Of a stretch of 11,594 nucleotides of DNA, positions 1-6,368 are shown piece by piece. The translations under genes were made by a program, and so were the position numbers. The DNA lies in NCBI GenBank assembly GCA_038230775.1, contig JBBRMQ010000134.1:1-11594 (forward strand), given 5' to 3'. Below the pieces are notes generated by a model. The model saw only the letters and a program-made list of their open reading frames with translations, ran no database searches and had not been told where the DNA came from. The first letter of the stretch is position 1; each line of letters opens with the position of its first letter. The stretch is from JBBRMQ01 sp038230775. GTDB lineage: Bacteria > Acidobacteriota > Thermoanaerobaculia > Gp7-AA8.

Positions 1-2
1 AG

Positions 3-8
3 TACACT
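3..8 (+). promoter_or_regulatory. Candidate -10 box (TACACT) for a leaderless ptsJ transcript
   Basis: TACACT lies 9 nt before the ATG at 18, and no Shine-Dalgarno is present between them. If used, transcription would begin at or near the start codon. The -35 region is off the left edge, so this rests on one hexamer and on similarity to the arrangement at two other starts in the window. Confidence 0.25.
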
Positions 9-17
9 ATTGCTCAT

Positions 18-1331
18 ATGCTAGAACAAAAGTACCTCAGCGGTTCGACAGCGGTCAAGATCGCGCGCAGCGTGGAGACTGCCGCTTCCGTCGGCCATGC
101 CCAGCCGGGCGACGTCCTCCCCTCCGTTCGCGCGCTCGCCAGCCACCTCGGCCTCAGCCCCGCGACGGTCGCGGCGGCGTACCGGATCCTGCAGGAGAGG
201 GGGATCACTGTGGCGAACGGAAGGCAGGGAACGAAAATCCGCCCGTCGGCCCCTGGCGCGCCACTCGCCTCTCCCCAACTTCCCCGCGGGACGCGGAACC
301 TGGCGGACGGCAACCCCGACCGCGCCCTGCTGCCCGACATCCAGCGCGTCACGCGCAAGCTGACGGTGAAGAAGCGGCTGTATGGCGAAGAGTTTCAGGA
401 CCGTGCACTGGTCACGCTGGCGCGAAGACAGTTCCGCGCGTACGGCGTTCCGGCGTCGGCCATCGCCATCGGCAGCGGCGCCCTCGATGGCATCGAGCGC
501 GTGCTCCGCGAACGGCTTCGCGCAGGCGACCGCGTTCTGGTCGAAGATCCCTCCTTCTCCGGCGTCCTCGATCTGCTCGCGTCCCTCGGCCTCATCGCGG
601 TGCCGGTCGACGTGGACGACGAAGGCATGCTGCCCGATGCGCTGGCGAAGGCGATCCGCACGACGGCGCCGGCGATCATCGTCACGCCGCGCGCGCAGAA
701 CCCCACGGGCGCTGCGTTCAGCAAGCGCAGGGCGCTTCGTCTTCGGACGATCCTCCGCGGGCGCCCCGATCTGCTGGTGATCGAAGACGATCACGCCGGA
801 CCGATCGCGGGCGTGCCCTACGTAACGCTCGTCGAGCGCGGGCGCGCGCGATGGGCGGTGGTGCGCTCGGTCTCGAAGTTTTTCGGGCCCGATCTCCGCG
901 TCTCCGTAATGGCCGGTGACACGGAGACGATCGCCGCCGTCGAACGTCGCCAGAGCACAGGCATGCGCTGGGTCAGCCACATCCTGCAGGAAGTCGTCGT
1001 CGCGCTCTGGAGTGACCGGAAGGTGCGCCAGCAGCTCACCGTCGCGGAGAGGACGTACACGTCGCAACGTCAATCTTTGATTCGTGCGCTGGCGAAACAT
1101 GGCATCGAGGCGCACGGCAAGTCCGGTCTCAATGTATGGATTTCCGTTGCGGAGGAAAGCGCGGTGGTCCAGGCGATGCTGCAGCGGGGATGGGCGGTGA
1201 AAGCCGGCGAGCGATACCGGATTGCGAGCGCACCAGCGATTCGCGTGACGATCGCGACGCTGACCGATGCACGCAAATTCGCCGCGGACCTCGCGGAGAT
1301 CGTCTCTTCGCGAGGTCGCGCGGCGGCGTGA
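18..1331 (+). CDS. ptsJ: PtsJ-like MocR-family transcriptional regulator (GntR winged helix + aminotransferase class I/II fold)
   Basis: 437 aa. The N-terminal GntR winged helix spans about residues 5-72, with the recognition region LPSVRALASHLGLSPATVAA at 34-53. A linker to about residue 95 leads to a fold-type I PLP-dependent aminotransferase domain (about 95-430). Visible PLP-site residues are the NPTG loop at 228-231, Asp257/Asp258 in IEDDH, and the Schiff-base lysine Lys287 in RSVSK, followed by GPDLR. The runs TPRAQNPTG, WAVVRSVSK-x3-GPDLR, WVSHILQ and GLNVW match what I remember of enterobacterial PtsJ, and His259 stands where GabR-type members have Tyr. MocR proteins use the dead aminotransferase domain as a PLP or ligand sensor, and PtsJ has been linked to control of pyridoxal kinase (pdxK). 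That target is family knowledge; no pdxK lies in this window. The ATG has no Shine-Dalgarno, but TACACT sits 9 nt upstream. The gene converges on the protease gene. Family assignment is sure; the PtsJ subfamily is likely. Confidence 0.9.
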   Translation: MLEQKYLSGSTAVKIARSVETAASVGHAQPGDVLPSVRALASHLGLSPATVAAAYRILQERGITVANGRQGTKIRPSAPGAPLASPQLPRGTRNLADGNPDRALLPDIQRVTRKLTVKKRLYGEEFQDRALVTLARRQFRAYGVPASAIAIGSGALDGIERVLRERLRAGDRVLVEDPSFSGVLDLLASLGLIAVPVDVDDEGMLPDALAKAIRTTAPAIIVTPRAQNPTGAAFSKRRALRLRTILRGRPDLLVIEDDHAGPIAGVPYVTLVERGRARWAVVRSVSKFFGPDLRVSVMAGDTETIAAVERRQSTGMRWVSHILQEVVVALWSDRKVRQQLTVAERTYTSQRQSLIRALAKHGIEAHGKSGLNVWISVAEESAVVQAMLQRGWAVKAGERYRIASAPAIRVTIATLTDARKFAADLAEIVSSRGRAAA

Positions 1332-1350
1332 GGATCAACTTCAGCCCGGT

Positions 1351-1473
1351 GGACCGAGGTTCAGGCGGTCGTGGCTCTGGCTTCAGCCCGAGTCGTGTTT
1401 GGCCAGCCCTTCGACTGGCCCCACACGAGGACGGGCTGAAGCCCGTCCCCACATCACGCGCGGACCGAGGTTC
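1351..1473. repeat. Palindromic element flanked by 12-bp direct repeats (MITE/REP-like)
   Basis: GGACCGAGGTTC occurs at 1351-1362 and again, identically, at 1462-1473. Between them is a 65-nt imperfect hairpin: outer arms GGCTTCAGCCCG (1379-1390) and CGGGCTGAAGCC (1432-1443), middle arms TCGTGT (1393-1398) and ACACGA (1423-1428), inner arms GGCCAG (1401-1406) and CTGGCC (1415-1420), and an 8-nt loop. A further CTTCAGCCCG at 1339-1348 lies in direct orientation just outside the left repeat. The element fills the gap between the convergent ptsJ and protease genes and ends one base before the protease stop codon. There is no T-tract, so it is not a classic intrinsic terminator, though a hairpin here could still stop or stabilise both transcripts. 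Confidence 0.75.
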
Positions 1474-1474
1474 C

Positions 1475-3136
1475 CTACTGGACATTCAACGCGGTGTCGT
1501 CCACGACGAAGGATGTCTGCAGCGACGAATCCTCGGTCCCGTAGAACCGGACGCGGATCGTCTGTCCCTTCCAGCCGATGACGCTGAAAGATTTCTGCGA
1601 GTAGCCTGTCGCCTTATTGAGGTTCGAATAGGTCGCGAGCGTCGACAGCACGTTTCCGGCGCTGTCGAGAATCTGCACATTGAGCTTGTCGTAAGCCACC
1701 GTCGTCGTCGTCTCGGCGGAGTCGATGTGCAGCCAGAACGAAAGGGTTGCCGTGGTGGCCGTCGACGGGATCGTGACCTGCTGGTAGGCGTAATCCGTGT
1801 GGGTCGATCCGTAGCCGTTGAGCCAGGCCTTCCACGAGCCTCCGTGCGACGCTTCGCCGGTCGAGCTGTCGATGACCCCGGCCGTGACCGTCCAGTTACC
1901 GTTGTTCCCGAGCTCGAAGCCGGGGTTGAGTAGCAGTTGGCCGCCGGGAGGAGGTGGCGGCGGTGGAGCGGCGCCGAAGATCGAGTACAGCAGCCGGTTC
2001 GGTGTTCCGGTTCCGCCGCTCTTCACTACGCCGGATGTCGCGTTGCTGGTCAACGCGCTGGCGACCGACGCCGGTGATGCCGTCGTGTTCGCGGCGAGAT
2101 AGAGCGCGGCGACGCCCGCGGTATGCGGCGTTGCCATCGACGTACCGCTGATCGTGTTCGTGGCTGTCGTGGACGAGTACCACGCCGAAGTGATGTTCAC
2201 GCCCGGCGCGAAGAGGTCGACGCACGTGCCGTAGTTCGCCCACGACGCTTTGGTGTCGGTGGTGTCGGTGGCGCTGACCGTGATCGCTGCCGCGGCGCGT
2301 GCGGGCGAGGTCGTGCACGCGTCCTGCGGATTGCCGAGGGAGTCGCCGTTGCCGGCGGCGACACAGAAGGTGACGCCGGCATTCACCGCGCCGGTCACCG
2401 CGTCATCCAGAGCCTGCGAGGCCCCGCCGCCTAACGACATGTTCGCGACGGCGGGCTTGATCGCGTTTTGCGCAACCCAGTTCACGCCGGCGATCACGCC
2501 GGAGTTGGTGCCCGATCCGCTGCAGTTGAGAACGCGCACCGCGACGAGCAGCACGCCTTTCGCGACGCCGTAGGTCGATCCACCCACGGTGCCAGAGACG
2601 TGGGTCCCGTGACCGTTGCAGTCGATGCCGTTCTGTCCGTCGCCGACCTCGTCGACGCCCACGGAAGCCCGTCCGCCGAACTGCGAGTGCGAAGTGAGGA
2701 TGCCTGTGTCGACGATGTAGGCGTGCACGTTCGACGCGGTGGTGTTGTAGGTGTAGCTTCCGTCGAGCGGGAGATTGCGCTGGTCGATGCGGTCGATGCC
2801 CCACGTCGCGCCGGTCTGCGTCGTGTCGATCGACACCTCGCCGTCTTCTTCGACATACGCGACGCGCGGGTCGTCGGCCATTTTCTGCGCCGCCTTCTCC
2901 GACATCTCGGCGGCAAAGCCTTTGAGCGCCGTCTTGTACAGATGCTTGAGCTTTCCGCCGTGAGTCTTCGTCAGCTCATCCGCGACGGTCTCCACATCAT
3001 CGAGTCGATTCTCCAAGACGACGATGTAGGAGTCGGGAACCGGCTTCTTCGCCTTCCTGATCTTGTTGTCCTTCGGACCGCCGCCGAAGACCGGCACTGC
3101 GCACAACAGCAGACATACAAGGAACGTTCGCTTCAT
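1475..3136 (-). CDS. Secreted subtilisin-like serine protease (S8, proteinase K-like) with I9 propeptide and C-terminal beta-sandwich domain
   Basis: 553 aa from the ATG at 3136, chosen over an upstream in-frame start at 3199 because it puts an AAGGAGA ribosome site 4 nt ahead and a Sec signal peptide (about residues 1-19, MKRTFLVCLLLCAVPVFG) at the N-terminus. Domains: inhibitor I9 propeptide (about 34-102), then the peptidase S8 domain (about 110-388). The catalytic triad is Asp143 (VDTGI), His176 (GHGTHVSG) and Ser333 (GTSMATP), with the oxyanion Asn263 (AAGNG). Cysteines at 173, 205, 258, 273 and 304 suggest disulfides in the mature enzyme. A proline-rich linker (390-397) leads to an approximately 155-residue domain beginning LLLNPGFELG, a galactose-binding-like jelly roll common on secreted bacterial proteases and probably a substrate or glycan anchor. 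It should be exported, self-cleaved and active outside the cell as a general endoprotease. It lies 169 bp downstream of the aconitase-like gene and probably has its own promoter. Confidence 0.93.
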   Translation of the reverse strand: MKRTFLVCLLLCAVPVFGGGPKDNKIRKAKKPVPDSYIVVLENRLDDVETVADELTKTHGGKLKHLYKTALKGFAAEMSEKAAQKMADDPRVAYVEEDGEVSIDTTQTGATWGIDRIDQRNLPLDGSYTYNTTASNVHAYIVDTGILTSHSQFGGRASVGVDEVGDGQNGIDCNGHGTHVSGTVGGSTYGVAKGVLLVAVRVLNCSGSGTNSGVIAGVNWVAQNAIKPAVANMSLGGGASQALDDAVTGAVNAGVTFCVAAGNGDSLGNPQDACTTSPARAAAAITVSATDTTDTKASWANYGTCVDLFAPGVNITSAWYSSTTATNTISGTSMATPHTAGVAALYLAANTTASPASVASALTSNATSGVVKSGGTGTPNRLLYSIFGAAPPPPPPPGGQLLLNPGFELGNNGNWTVTAGVIDSSTGEASHGGSWKAWLNGYGSTHTDYAYQQVTIPSTATTATLSFWLHIDSAETTTTVAYDKLNVQILDSAGNVLSTLATYSNLNKATGYSQKSFSVIGWKGQTIRVRFYGTEDSSLQTSFVVDDTALNVQ

Positions 3137-3140
3137 CCAT

Positions 3141-3147
3141 TCTCCTT
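3141..3147 (-). promoter_or_regulatory. Shine-Dalgarno of the protease gene
   Basis: AAGGAGA on the minus strand, 4 nt before the ATG at 3136. It decides the start in favour of the signal-peptide methionine. An overlapping ATG at 3140-3138 is out of frame and too close to the site. Confidence 0.7.
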
Positions 3148-3231
3148 TTTCCGTTTGGGATGACCGGGCAGGAGAGCAGGATGGACGCCATAAATTCATC
3201 GACGAATTTTCAGCTAGTTACGACGAGTGCG

Positions 3232-3276
3232 GGTCAACACGTGGGCCGCTGGTGGGTCAGTTCGAACGCACGTGGG
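3232..3276 (-). promoter_or_regulatory. Candidate promoter/operator of the protease gene: paired CACGTGGG sites and a TTGACC box
   Basis: The octamer CACGTGGG (palindromic core CACGTG) occurs at 3238-3245 and 3269-3276 in the same orientation, 31 bp apart, about three helical turns. Read on the protease strand, the proximal site directly abuts TTGACC (3237-3232), a fair -35 hexamer. No convincing -10 lies 16-18 bp further on, so the promoter itself is weak evidence. Paired palindromes just upstream of a -35 would suit an activator. Confidence 0.3.
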
Positions 3277-3305
3277 TCGATTGTTGTCACCCCAGACCGC
3301 GCCAG

Positions 3306-5327
3306 TTACTCCCTGGCGACAGGCGACCGGCGACCGGCGAGCTCCTTCGCAAACATGCCCGGCGTATACGCGGTGATGGATCCCGTAAACGCGGATGCGG
3401 CAACGGTGAGCGGTGACGCGAGCCACAGCTTGCCCGGACCCGAGCGGCCTTTGTAATTGCGGTTGATCGCGCTGATCGTCACCTGGTCGCCCGTCTCCGA
3501 CACGCCCGGACCGCAGCCGATGCACGCGCCGCATCCCGGATTGAGCACCGTCGCGCCCGCGCGCTCGAACGTGTCGAGCAGGCCATTGTCGCGACAGAAA
3601 GTCTCGACCGCCTGCGATCCGAACTGGATGAAGAACTGCACGCCGTCGGCGACGCGCAGGCCGTTGTCGACGGCCTCCTTCGCCACCTGGTGATAGAAGA
3701 GCAGATCGTCGACTTTGCCCGCGGTGCAGGAGCCGGCATACGCGATGTCGATCTTCACCTCGCCGATGTTCTCCACGTACGCGCCATTCGTCGGATCGGA
3801 CGGGATGCCGCGATCGGGATCACCGGGATCGGCCACCATCGGCCGGATCTCGCTCAGGTCGATCACGTGCATCCCTCCGGCGTACTCCGCGTCGGGATCG
3901 GGGGTCACCGCGCGCGCGCGCAGCGCGTCGACGTCGATGTCCGGACGCATCGACGCGATCCACTCGTACGTCTTCTCGTCCGCCTCCACGATCGCTGTCC
4001 GCGCGGCGCACTCGGTCGCCATGTTCGCCAGCGTGGCGCGCTCGTCGAGCGAGAGGCTGCGCACCCCGGGGCCGGTGAATTCCATGATGCGATCGAGCGT
4101 CATCTGGGGCTTCGCGTATTCGAGCAGGATGTACAGCATCACATCCTTCGCTGTGACGTTGTCTTTGAGCGTGCCGGTGAGCTCGAAGCGGATCGACTCC
4201 GACACTTCGACCTGGGTGAACCCCGAGTGCACGAGGTTCGCGTACTCGGTCGCGCCGACGCCCCACGCAAGCGCGTTGTTCACGCCGCCCATGCACGTGT
4301 GGCTGTCCGTGGCCTGGATGAAGTCGCCCGGATCGATGATGTACTCGCGGGCGACCTCGTGGCAGATGCCGGGCGAGACGTTGTCGGTCGCCGAGAAGTC
4401 GCGGCAGTTCGTTTGCTGCTGGAAGTCGCGCTGCAGCGAGCGCAGCGTGCCGATCTTGTCCATGAACGGCCGCATTTTCGCGACCTCGTCCGCATAGATC
4501 AGATGGTCCTCGAACACCGCGAACTTCTGCGGATTCCTGATCGCGTAGTCCTTGCCGTACTCCTCCTCGAGGAAGTAGTGCACCTGCGCGGTCGTGAACT
4601 CGTGTGTGTAGCCGCCGTCCACGCCGACCACGACCGCGTCACCCGGCTTCACGTAGCGCGACTCATCACCCACTCCGATCATGTGACGCGCGAGGATCTT
4701 CTCGCCCATCGTCATCGGACGTTTGCCGGTGTTTGGAAGCGGAAGCTGAATCTCACCGCTCTCCAGCGCCTTGGCGAACGGGAACAATCCGCCCTGTTTG
4801 ATGATGAGCTTCGTGATCGGGTCATGGCCTTTCGTGAACTCGTCGATCGGGATGCCTTCGCCAGCCTGCAGCCGCGCGAGCATCGCGTGATCGGCCATCA
4901 GCAGGCCCTGATTGATGTTGTTCCCTGCGTGAATCGGTGCGAACGACGCCGCGATGGCGATCCTGATCCCGCTCCACACCTCGCACTGCGTTGCGGTCTC
5001 GCGCGAGCTGCCGACGCCTTTGCGATATCCGCTGACGATGACCTCGAAGTTACCGTTCCGTAAAGCATCGTGTTCGAAGAGTCGTTTGCCATCCACGATC
5101 AGCCCGGCATACGCGTCACGAGCGATATCCTCGGGCTTGTGACTGAAGCAGACCCAGGCAGGCGTCATGGCGTCGGTGTTGATGTCGTCAAGCAGATCCT
5201 CGACCCGCAAGTCCTTCATCTGGAGGTCGATCTCACCTCGTAACTGCTTGCGGATCAGCTCGGGATCCTTGGTGAGAAACAAAACACGCTTGCCGGTCGT
5301 CAAACGGAGCATGGAGGGCGGTTTCAT
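3306..5327 (-). CDS. Aconitase-superfamily hydro-lyase, single chain with N-terminal swivel (LeuD-like) and C-terminal [4Fe-4S] catalytic (LeuC-like) domains
   Basis: 673 aa from the ATG at 5327; a TTG at 5345 and an ATG at 5312 are alternatives, and none has a clear Shine-Dalgarno. The swivel domain comes first (about residues 40-150), with DDINTDAMTP near 47-56 and the substrate-loop motif GSSRE at 106-110. The catalytic domain (about 205-660) shows ATDSHT at 339-344 and the cluster cysteines Cys534 (AGSCTAG), Cys599 and Cys602 (NPGCGAC). It ends with the typical NRNYKGRSG and LWLASPLTVAASA segments. This family dehydrates and rehydrates citrate/isocitrate, isopropylmalate, homocitrate or methylisocitrate in the cytosol. 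The domain order is that of AcnB, not AcnA, but the AcnB N-terminal HEAT-like domain is absent. Substrate cannot be read from sequence alone: aconitate, 3-isopropylmalate and related acids all remain possible, and no leucine or TCA gene is adjacent. The stop lies in a region of 7-bp tandem repeats. Confidence 0.92.
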   Translation of the reverse strand: MKPPSMLRLTTGKRVLFLTKDPELIRKQLRGEIDLQMKDLRVEDLLDDINTDAMTPAWVCFSHKPEDIARDAYAGLIVDGKRLFEHDALRNGNFEVIVSGYRKGVGSSRETATQCEVWSGIRIAIAASFAPIHAGNNINQGLLMADHAMLARLQAGEGIPIDEFTKGHDPITKLIIKQGGLFPFAKALESGEIQLPLPNTGKRPMTMGEKILARHMIGVGDESRYVKPGDAVVVGVDGGYTHEFTTAQVHYFLEEEYGKDYAIRNPQKFAVFEDHLIYADEVAKMRPFMDKIGTLRSLQRDFQQQTNCRDFSATDNVSPGICHEVAREYIIDPGDFIQATDSHTCMGGVNNALAWGVGATEYANLVHSGFTQVEVSESIRFELTGTLKDNVTAKDVMLYILLEYAKPQMTLDRIMEFTGPGVRSLSLDERATLANMATECAARTAIVEADEKTYEWIASMRPDIDVDALRARAVTPDPDAEYAGGMHVIDLSEIRPMVADPGDPDRGIPSDPTNGAYVENIGEVKIDIAYAGSCTAGKVDDLLFYHQVAKEAVDNGLRVADGVQFFIQFGSQAVETFCRDNGLLDTFERAGATVLNPGCGACIGCGPGVSETGDQVTISAINRNYKGRSGPGKLWLASPLTVAASAFTGSITAYTPGMFAKELAGRRSPVARE
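3315..3342. repeat. Four tandem 7-bp units (GGCGACC-type) at the 3' end of the hydro-lyase gene
   Basis: On the plus strand: GGCGACA, GGCGACC, GGCGACC, GGCGAGC. They encode the AGRRSPVARE tail on the minus strand. Because the unit is not a multiple of three, gain or loss of one copy would change the last dozen codons and the stop position. Confidence 0.7.
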
Positions 5328-5334
5328 GGCGTCG

Positions 5335-5340
5335 AGTATA
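5335..5340 (-). promoter_or_regulatory. Candidate -10 box (TATACT) for a leaderless hydro-lyase transcript
   Basis: TATACT on the minus strand ends 7 nt before the ATG at 5327, which has no Shine-Dalgarno. The spacing would put the transcription start at the start codon. No good -35 is visible 16-18 bp upstream (the hexamer there is GCGGAA). The same TAnACT-N7-start layout recurs at the SDR gene at 7301. Confidence 0.3.
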
Positions 5341-5394
5341 TGCAACGTTGGTCACGGTTCCGCTCATCCCGACGGCACGACGGTTGTAAGATCT

Positions 5395-5400
5395 GGAGGT
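5395..5400 (+). promoter_or_regulatory. Shine-Dalgarno of the 136-aa exported protein
   Basis: GGAGGT lies 3 nt before the ATG at 5404. It fixes the start at the methionine that begins the signal peptide, rather than at in-frame starts back to 5167 that would overlap the divergent hydro-lyase gene. Confidence 0.7.
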
Positions 5401-5403
5401 GCT

Positions 5404-5814
5404 ATGAAACGTTCGCTGATGGCGTTCCTGCTGCTGTGTAGCACGACGGTTGCGTTCGGTGCGACGACGGCGGCGCCGGACTACTCGCGCGACACTATTC
5501 TCAAGATCCTTCACGAACAGGATGAAGCAGCGGCTCCGTTCAAGCTCGACATCGGCATGGCGCAGCTTCACACGAAGAACTTCAACTACAAGTTCGCCTA
5601 CCTGCCGTTCCTGGCCTCGATCCCTTACGCGGGACCGCACGGAGCGTCGATGCTTCCGAACCCGTTCGTCCTCACAAACACCGAGCTCGCCTGGCGCCCG
5701 CATCAGTTCGTCGCCACGCCGGACGACTACGCGATGGACTCGGAGTACAAACGGGAGTATCGACGCGTCTCGAAGATGCTGAAGAAGCAGCGCGTGGTGG
5801 TCGTCACTCAGTAA
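5404..5814 (+). CDS. Small exported protein of unknown function
   Basis: 136 aa. A Sec signal peptide is clear: MKRS, then the hydrophobic core LMAFLLLCSTTVAFG, with cleavage likely near AFG-A (about residue 19) and no lipobox cysteine. The mature part (about 117 aa) starts with an acidic/helical stretch and is rich in aromatic residues and prolines in the middle (NFNYKFAYLPFLASIPYAGP at about 58-77). It ends with a basic tail (YKREYRRVSKMLKKQRVVVV). I do not recognise a family and see no catalytic motif, transmembrane segment or cysteine pair in the mature chain. A strong GGAGGT ribosome site, a proper signal peptide and the lack of overlap with the divergent gene support it as real. Its last 11 bp overlap the end of the JAMM lipoprotein gene on the other strand, so the two are convergent and not co-transcribed. 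Confidence 0.8.
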   Translation: MKRSLMAFLLLCSTTVAFGATTAAPDYSRDTILKILHEQDEAAAPFKLDIGMAQLHTKNFNYKFAYLPFLASIPYAGPHGASMLPNPFVLTNTELAWRPHQFVATPDDYAMDSEYKREYRRVSKMLKKQRVVVVTQ

Positions 5815-6277
5815 GCCAGCCGCGGCTCGCAATGGAGTGAGGCTTGCCGTCGCTCGCGCCGATGAGCACCACCGAGTCGGGCGTCAGCACGAACATCGGG
5901 ATGCCGAGACGAAGGGCTTCGGCGCAGTCGTGCATCGAGGCAGCGGGCGTGGCAATCGGATGCGTGTGCGCGATCGCCACCGTCCCCCTCGGAAGCGCCC
6001 CGCTCCACTCCTCGGCGTGATACCGGTTGCTCGCGGGCCAGGCCTGGAGATGAAAGTGGCCGGCTTCATCGATCACGAGAAATCCCGCGCGCTCTTCCGC
6101 CCGCCTGCTGTATCCGGAAAGCCGAACGAGATGCGACAGGCCGTCGCTCACTTCGCGGTTGTGAAGGATCTGCTCCCCCATCGGATACGCGACCACGGGC
6201 GACTCGACGCTCGACGGAACGCGCTGGGTCGCGCATCCCGACGCGAAGAGAACGACTGCCAGCGCGTGTCTGAGCAC
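5804..6277 (-). CDS. Lipoprotein with a JAMM/MPN-type metalloprotease domain
   Basis: 157 aa from the GTG at 6277, the only in-frame start after the upstream TGA that gives a complete lipoprotein signal. Residues 1-14 are a short hydrophobic signal ending in the lipobox ASGC, with Cys15 lipidated, so it should be membrane-anchored facing the periplasm. From about residue 55 the protein fits the JAB1/MPN/Mov34 fold. The strand AEERAGFLVID supplies the catalytic glutamate (Glu62, or Glu61), and HTHP-x6-SMHD gives His104, His106, Ser114 and Asp117 with the exact H-x-H-x7-S-x2-D spacing of a zinc-binding JAMM site. After it comes an alpha/beta segment (ALRLGIPMFVLTPDSVVLIG) typical of the family. 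All ligands are present, so an active isopeptidase or endopeptidase is expected, but the substrate is unknown. Most characterised JAMM proteins act in the cytosol on ubiquitin-like tails; a lipoprotein version is less familiar. No Shine-Dalgarno is seen. Confidence 0.85.
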   Translation of the reverse strand: MLRHALAVVLFASGCATQRVPSSVESPVVAYPMGEQILHNREVSDGLSHLVRLSGYSRRAEERAGFLVIDEAGHFHLQAWPASNRYHAEEWSGALPRGTVAIAHTHPIATPAASMHDCAEALRLGIPMFVLTPDSVVLIGASDGKPHSIASRGWLTE

Positions 6278-6368
6278 GCCAGCAACGTCGGCTTGACCTC
6301 AGAGAACAAACTGCGGGAAACCTCAGAAGCCACTTAGAATCAGGCAAAGTCTAGGCAAGTGCGAGAAA

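Noticed and set aside
21..1115. Open frame of 364 codons on the minus strand opposite ptsJ
   Set aside because: Arginine/aspartate-rich shadow with no recognisable motif; the plus-strand protein is complete and conserved.
1379..1443. Hairpin as a classic rho-independent terminator
   Set aside because: No run of T follows on either strand; the flanking direct repeats point to a repeat element instead, though an accessory termination role is not excluded.
1136..1933. Plus-strand open frame spanning the ptsJ end, the palindrome and the protease 3' end
   Set aside because: It reads across two genes and the repeat in the wrong frame and shows no coherent domain.
3137..3199. In-frame N-terminal extension of the protease by 21 residues
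   Set aside because: The extension would bury the signal peptide and bypass the AAGGAGA site 4 nt before the ATG at 3136.
3690..5063. Long open frame (457 codons) on the plus strand opposite the hydro-lyase gene
   Set aside because: It has no domain, is rich in R, V, D and H from reverse reading of GC-rich codons, and lies wholly inside a gene whose cluster and swivel motifs are unmistakable.
5328..5345. TTG start six codons upstream for the hydro-lyase
   Set aside because: Rare start with no ribosome site, and it would place the TATACT hexamer inside the coding region; ATG 5327 is simpler, though not proven.
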